From: Prevotella sp. UBA7551 | GTDB taxonomy: Bacteria; Bacteroidota; Bacteroidia; Bacteroidales; Bacteroidaceae | Assembly: GCA_002479145.1 (NCBI GenBank) | Contig: DLLX01000075.1 | Coordinates: 1-20,766, forward strand | Length of the DNA stretch: 20,766 nucleotides | Direction: 5' to 3' | In this document: positions 17,983 to 20,766 of the stretch, piece by piece | Layout of the letters: every line of letters begins with the position of its first letter | Position numbering within the stretch: the first letter of the stretch is position 1 | The notes under the pieces: generated by a model | The model's input: only the letters and a program-made list of their open reading frames with translations | Database searches by the model: none | What the model was told of the DNA's origin: nothing | Translations under genes and position numbers: made by a program

Positions 17983-18111
17983 ATTTCAATAACGCTCCAC
18001 TCCCCATTTTATTGCCATGATATGGGATAAATTGTGTGGGCAGAACTAAAAACAATGCTTCTTGACAGTTCTCCAACCGAGTGGTAAAATATTTTCTTAA
18101 ATCAAAGAAAA

Positions 18112-18119
18112 CAAAAGTA
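18112..18119 (-). promoter_or_regulatory. Possible -7 box for the T9SS operon
   Basis: On the - strand the bases read TACTTTTG, matching TAnnTTTG, 130 bases before the porP GTG. The -33 TTTG is not evident. It would give a leader of about 120 bases for porP-porK-porL-porM-porN. Confidence 0.4.
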
Positions 18120-18153
18120 TAGTTAAATATTTTCTCCACTCTACTTTTTTGTG

Positions 18154-18161
18154 TAACTTTG
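18154..18161 (+). promoter_or_regulatory. Likely mdh promoter -7 box
   Basis: TAACTTTG is an exact TAnnTTTG match 70 bases before the mdh ATG. Upstream is a T-rich stretch (TTTC at 18131-18134) at about the right distance for a weak -33 element. The box lies within 35 bases of the opposing porP box, so the two promoters are nearly back to back. Confidence 0.55.
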
Positions 18162-18231
18162 CGCTGCAAACTCAGAAACAGATTGCAACACGGGATAAAG
18201 AAAATTTATAACACTCATAAAAGATAAAACA

Positions 18232-19224
18232 ATGCAGTATTTAACAAATGACAAGCTCGTCATCGTTGGTGCGGGCGGTATGATTGGTTCCAACATGGTG
18301 CAGAGCGCTTTGATGCTCGGCCTCACTCCTAACATTTGTCTCTACGATATCTATGAGCCGGGCGTTCATGGTGTGTTCGACGAGATTCAGCAATGTGCTT
18401 TCGAGGGTGCCAATATCAGCTACACCGTCGATGCCAAGGAAGCCTTCACGGGTGCCAAGTACATCGTCTCCTCTGGCGGTGCTCCCCGTAAAGAGGGCAT
18501 GACCCGCGAGGATTTGCTCAAAGGCAACTGCAAGATTGCCGCTGAATTTGGCGACAACATCAAGAAATATTGCCCCAATGTGGAGCATGTGGTGGTCATC
18601 TTCAACCCAGCCGATGTCACTGCACTCACCGCACTCATCCATTCTGGATTGAAGCCCAACCAGCTCACCTCACTTGCCGCACTCGACTCCACTCGTTTGC
18701 AGCAGGCGCTTGCCCACGAGTTCGGCGTACAGCAGGACAAGGTCACTGGCGCCCACACCTATGGTGGCCACGGTGAGCAGATGGCTGTCTTCGCCTCACA
18801 GGTCAAGATTGATGGCAAACCCCTTGCTGAGATGGGACTTTCCCACGAGCGTTGGGAGGAAATCAAGCATGAAACCGTCCAGGGTGGTTCACACATCATC
18901 AAGCTTCGTGGCCGCAGCTCATTCCAAAGCCCTGCCTACAACGCTGTGAAGATGATTGAGGCCGCTATGGGTGGCAAGAAGTTCACACTGCCTGCCGGCT
19001 GCTTCGTCAACTGCGACAAGTGTGGTTACAAGAACGTGATGATGGCCATGCCGTCCACTATCGACAAGACGGGTGTACACTTCACCGCTCCTACCGGCAC
19101 AGCCGAGGAGATGGCCGATCTCGCCAAGTCCTACGAGCACCTCTGCAAGATGCGTGATGAGATCATCGATCTTGGCATCATCCCGCCAGTGGCTGAGTGG
19201 AGCAAGATGAACCCGAACCTTTAA
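18232..19224 (+). CDS. mdh: Malate dehydrogenase (NAD-dependent)
   Basis: A 330-residue malate dehydrogenase of the LDH/MDH superfamily in the form common in Bacteroidales. The NAD-binding loop is GAGGMIG (13-19) with D39 at the end of the second strand for the adenosine ribose. Substrate-binding arginines are R86 (GGAPRKEG), R92 and R155 (DSTR); N125 is in VIFNPAD; the catalytic His is H180 in GGHGEQM. It interconverts malate and oxaloacetate in the cytoplasm, and in Prevotella-like fermenters it runs in the reductive branch toward fumarate and succinate. It has its own promoter box and a terminator hairpin downstream, so it is monocistronic. No defects are visible. Confidence 0.95.
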   Translation: MQYLTNDKLVIVGAGGMIGSNMVQSALMLGLTPNICLYDIYEPGVHGVFDEIQQCAFEGANISYTVDAKEAFTGAKYIVSSGGAPRKEGMTREDLLKGNCKIAAEFGDNIKKYCPNVEHVVVIFNPADVTALTALIHSGLKPNQLTSLAALDSTRLQQALAHEFGVQQDKVTGAHTYGGHGEQMAVFASQVKIDGKPLAEMGLSHERWEEIKHETVQGGSHIIKLRGRSSFQSPAYNAVKMIEAAMGGKKFTLPAGCFVNCDKCGYKNVMMAMPSTIDKTGVHFTAPTGTAEEMADLAKSYEHLCKMRDEIIDLGIIPPVAEWSKMNPNL

Positions 19225-19266
19225 TTTCGTTCGGGGCTGACCGATAGGCCTATAAGTTTACAGCAT

Positions 19267-19302
19267 AACAGGGGTGTCTTCCGACAAGGAGATGCCCCTG
19301 TT
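19267..19302 (+). terminator. Terminator after mdh
   Basis: A 13-pair stem, arms 19267-19279 and 19290-19302 (CAGGGG against CCCCTG, with two G-U pairs in the middle), 10-base loop, then TGCTT. It lies 43 bases after the mdh stop and 43 before vsr, so vsr probably has separate or read-through expression. Confidence 0.7.
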
Positions 19303-19344
19303 TGCTTATCCACAAAGGTTATCCCTCGCATCAAAGACAAGAAA

Positions 19345-19872
19345 ATGGGGAAGCTCACGCCTGAACAACGTCATAAGAATATGGCGGCTATCCACTCCAG
19401 CGGGACGAAGCCGGAACGCATCGTGCGCCATTTTCTGTGGCAAAGGGGCTTCCGCTATCGCCTCAACAGCCCCCGCCTGCCTGGTCATCCCGACCTTGTG
19501 TTGCGCAAATATCGCACCTGCATCTTTGTCAATGGATGCTTTTGGCATGGGCACGACAACTGCGCAGGCTTCCGACTGCCCAAGACCAACACGGCATTTT
19601 GGCAAAAGAAAATCACCAGAAACAAGGAGCGGGATCACAAGGAGCAATTGCTACTCGCCCAAATGGGATGGCACTGCATCACTGTGTGGGAATGTCAGCT
19701 CAAGCCGAAGTCACGGAAGCAGACACTCGAAGCACTCGCGCATACGCTCAACCACATTTTTTTGCAAGACCATAGCATCCCGGCCCCTATTCATGCCTTA
19801 ACCCGTTACCAGCCGATAGGGGAGGACATCCAGACAGGTATGGCCGCAGAGCCAGACGTGGATGGGCAATAG
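19345..19872 (+). CDS. vsr: Very short patch repair endonuclease (Vsr family)
   Basis: A 175-residue Vsr-family nuclease, which nicks beside T:G mismatches arising from deamination of 5-methylcytosine. Family landmarks are all present: LTPEQRHKNMAAI at the start, TKPE (E24), FRYRL, LPGHPDLVL with catalytic D50, and VNGCFWHGH with H68. The structural zinc ligands C65, H70, C73 and C117 (VWEC) are conserved. The last 45 residues beyond the core are not conserved in any family I know. Vsr genes normally sit beside a Dcm-type cytosine methylase; none is visible here, so it is an orphan in this window, perhaps left from a lost R-M system. It converges on the fRMsr gene with a 43-base gap that holds no clear hairpin. 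Confidence 0.93.
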   Translation: MGKLTPEQRHKNMAAIHSSGTKPERIVRHFLWQRGFRYRLNSPRLPGHPDLVLRKYRTCIFVNGCFWHGHDNCAGFRLPKTNTAFWQKKITRNKERDHKEQLLLAQMGWHCITVWECQLKPKSRKQTLEALAHTLNHIFLQDHSIPAPIHALTRYQPIGEDIQTGMAAEPDVDGQ

Positions 19873-19915
19873 CTTTCAGTTGCAATTCCCAGCACGAAGA
19901 GACATGAAGGCTCGT

Positions 19916-20425
19916 CTATTGGTAGGGGAACAAGCCGGCGATGGCCTTTGCAATGTCAACAAGCCCTTTTTCGTCGGCCTCATGGAATGCGTCCAACTCC
20001 GCACTGTCCACATCGATGACCGCTACCACCTCGCCTCTCTTGATGATGGGCACGACTATCTCGGAGCGTGAGCGTGAGGAGCAGGCGATATGACCAGGAA
20101 ATTGCTCCACATCGGGTACTATTAGCGTGCGGGCCTCCGCCCACGAAGTGCCGCAAACACCACGGCCGCGCCCTATGCTAAGGCATGCCATAGGGCCTTG
20201 AAACGGCCCCAGTAGCAGCCGATCGTGGCGCACGACATAGAATCCCACCCACCAATAGTAGCTGAACGTCTCCTTGAGCACGGCAGCCACGTTGGCCAGT
20301 ACGCCCACGGGATTGTCGGCATCCTCCAATAATCCTTTCACCTGCAAGAGTGCTTCAGCATATTTCTTCGCCCTGTTTTGGCACGAGCTGACACCGTTTC
20401 TCCGTTCTTGATTTTTGTTCTCCAT
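19916..20425 (-). CDS. msrC: GAF-domain free methionine-(R)-sulfoxide reductase
   Basis: A 169-residue single GAF-domain protein of the fRMsr (MsrC) family, which reduces free methionine-R-sulfoxide in the cytoplasm. Hallmarks are WWVGFY (58-63), LGPFQGPMAC (72-81), GRGVCGTSW (87-95), PDVEQFPGHIAC (104-115) and SEIVVPI (121-127). The three cysteines C81, C91 and C115 correspond to the redox cysteines of E. coli fRMsr. The ATG at 20425 is chosen because upstream in-frame codons to 20530 are not conserved and run through an inverted repeat. A short Arg/Lys/Gln N-terminal extension precedes the domain. The role is likely oxidative stress protection in an anaerobe. Confidence 0.93.
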   Translation of the reverse strand: MENKNQERRNGVSSCQNRAKKYAEALLQVKGLLEDADNPVGVLANVAAVLKETFSYYWWVGFYVVRHDRLLLGPFQGPMACLSIGRGRGVCGTSWAEARTLIVPDVEQFPGHIACSSRSRSEIVVPIIKRGEVVAVIDVDSAELDAFHEADEKGLVDIAKAIAGLFPYQ

Positions 20426-20476
20426 AGTCCTTTCCGTCAGTAATTTCTTTTGAAACTTAAGCCCAAATGCTAAAAA

Positions 20477-20508
20477 GTAATGGGCAAAAGTCTGTTTTTG
20501 CCCATTAC
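20477..20508. repeat. Perfect inverted repeat upstream of msrC
   Basis: A perfect 13-base inverted repeat (GTAATGGGCAAAA, then a 6-base loop, then its complement). It lies 52 bases before the msrC ATG and about 100 bases after the end of the right-edge gene on the same strand. The - strand reading ends the stem in CATTACTTTTTAG, so a terminator role is plausible; an operator for msrC is the alternative. Confidence 0.6.
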
Positions 20509-20551
20509 CGTAGCTCTGAGTAAAACTCAAGAGTCCCGTTTGTATTGCTTT

Positions 20552-20605
20552 TTGCGCCTTGTTAGGGAAAGAATGGACTTACTCGTCCTCCCTGACAAGG
20601 CGCAA
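20552..20605 (-). terminator. Long hairpin just past the right-edge gene
   Basis: Arms of 17 bases, 20552-20568 and 20589-20605 (TTGCGCCTT against AAGGCGCAA), with one mismatch and a 20-base loop. It begins 5 bases after the stop of the partial - strand gene. No strong U-run follows on the - strand, so termination may be imperfect; a second hairpin lies 45 bases further on. Confidence 0.55.
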
Positions 20606-20610
20606 TTGCG

Positions 20611-20766
20611 TCAAAACACAAACTTCCGTCCCTTGCTGACATAGATGTGCCCCTTCTGTGGGGTCGTCACCCGTCTGCCTTGCAAATCATAGATGTGGTT
20701 TTCAGTCTTGTCGGCAAGGTTCTCCGTAATGGCGGGAGTGGCGATGGCCGTAGCGGGAAACTCACT
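20611..20766 (-). CDS. C-terminal end of a secreted protein with T9SS-like tail (partial)
   Basis: The window holds the final 51 codons of a gene that begins to the right of the edge. Its end reads IYDLQGRRV, then KGHIYVSKGRKFVF and TGA. This is the common C-terminal signature of secreted or surface proteins of Prevotella and Bacteroides, similar to T9SS type A sorting tails. The preceding stretch is A/T/P-rich, as a linker. The protein's main function cannot be known from this piece. It is read from the same strand as msrC and is followed directly by a hairpin. Confidence 0.8.
   Translation of the reverse strand, partial: SEFPATAIATPAITENLADKTENHIYDLQGRRVTTPQKGHIYVSKGRKFVF

Noticed and set aside
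16999..18030. 343-codon + strand ORF opposite porP
   Set aside because: It is antisense to porP, which has a clear signal peptide and family motifs; its translation has V/H/R-rich composition typical of a complementary-strand shadow in GC-rich DNA.
19274..19801. 175-codon + strand ORF overlapping vsr in another frame
   Set aside because: Vsr motifs are all in the 19345 frame; the other frame is Ser/Arg-rich with no motifs and runs through the mdh terminator.
1..20766. CRISPR arrays, tRNA or rRNA genes, insertion sequences, integrases
   Set aside because: Read through for regularly spaced repeats, cloverleaf arms and transposase or integrase motifs; none seen. Short imperfect repeats may have been missed by eye.

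Overview
The window looks like a chromosome segment from a Bacteroidales bacterium, most likely Prevotella or a close relative. The reasons are a complete type IX secretion (T9SS) core cluster, TAnnTTTG-type promoter boxes, and a secreted-protein C-terminus with the YDLQGRRV...KG.IYV signature at the right edge. Genus is an inference; no rRNA or other phylogenetic marker is present.

Left half (about 571-10922, + strand): one tightly spaced operon that I read as a type 4 BREX phage-defence system. The order is brxP (PAPS-reductase-family enzyme fused to a two-cluster ferredoxin and a DUF4007-like C-terminus), a 140-residue protein, brxC (large P-loop ATPase), pglZ (alkaline-phosphatase superfamily) and brxL (AAA+ ATPase, here short). 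No PglX methyltransferase, cysteine desulfurase, DndD or DndE is present, so self-marking, if it exists, must use BrxP plus host sulfur-transfer proteins. The small gene lies one base after brxP. It resembles the N-terminal recognition domain of HNH restriction enzymes, broadly related to the ScoMcrA sulfur-binding domain, but has no nuclease. I consider it the most novel element: a possible reader of BrxP-made marks. The BREX genes are lower and uneven in GC (about 33-55% in hand-counted 60-base lines) compared with about 63-65% in two lines of the T9SS genes, which fits acquisition by transfer and internal mosaicism. The 570 bases upstream carry only a doubtful minus-strand ORF.

Middle (about 11067-17982, - strand): porP, porK/gldK, porL/gldL, porM/gldM and porN/gldN, followed by a small outer-membrane beta-barrel gene. 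PorL and PorM form the inner-membrane proton-driven motor, PorK and PorN the periplasmic ring, and PorP is an outer-membrane protein. A strong bidirectional terminator (10975-11007) separates this cluster from the convergent BREX operon.

Right end (18232-20766): malate dehydrogenase (mdh, +, divergent from porP), a Vsr mismatch endonuclease (+) with no companion cytosine methylase in view, a free methionine-(R)-sulfoxide reductase of the GAF family (-), and the C-terminal end of a probably secreted protein (-) cut by the window edge.
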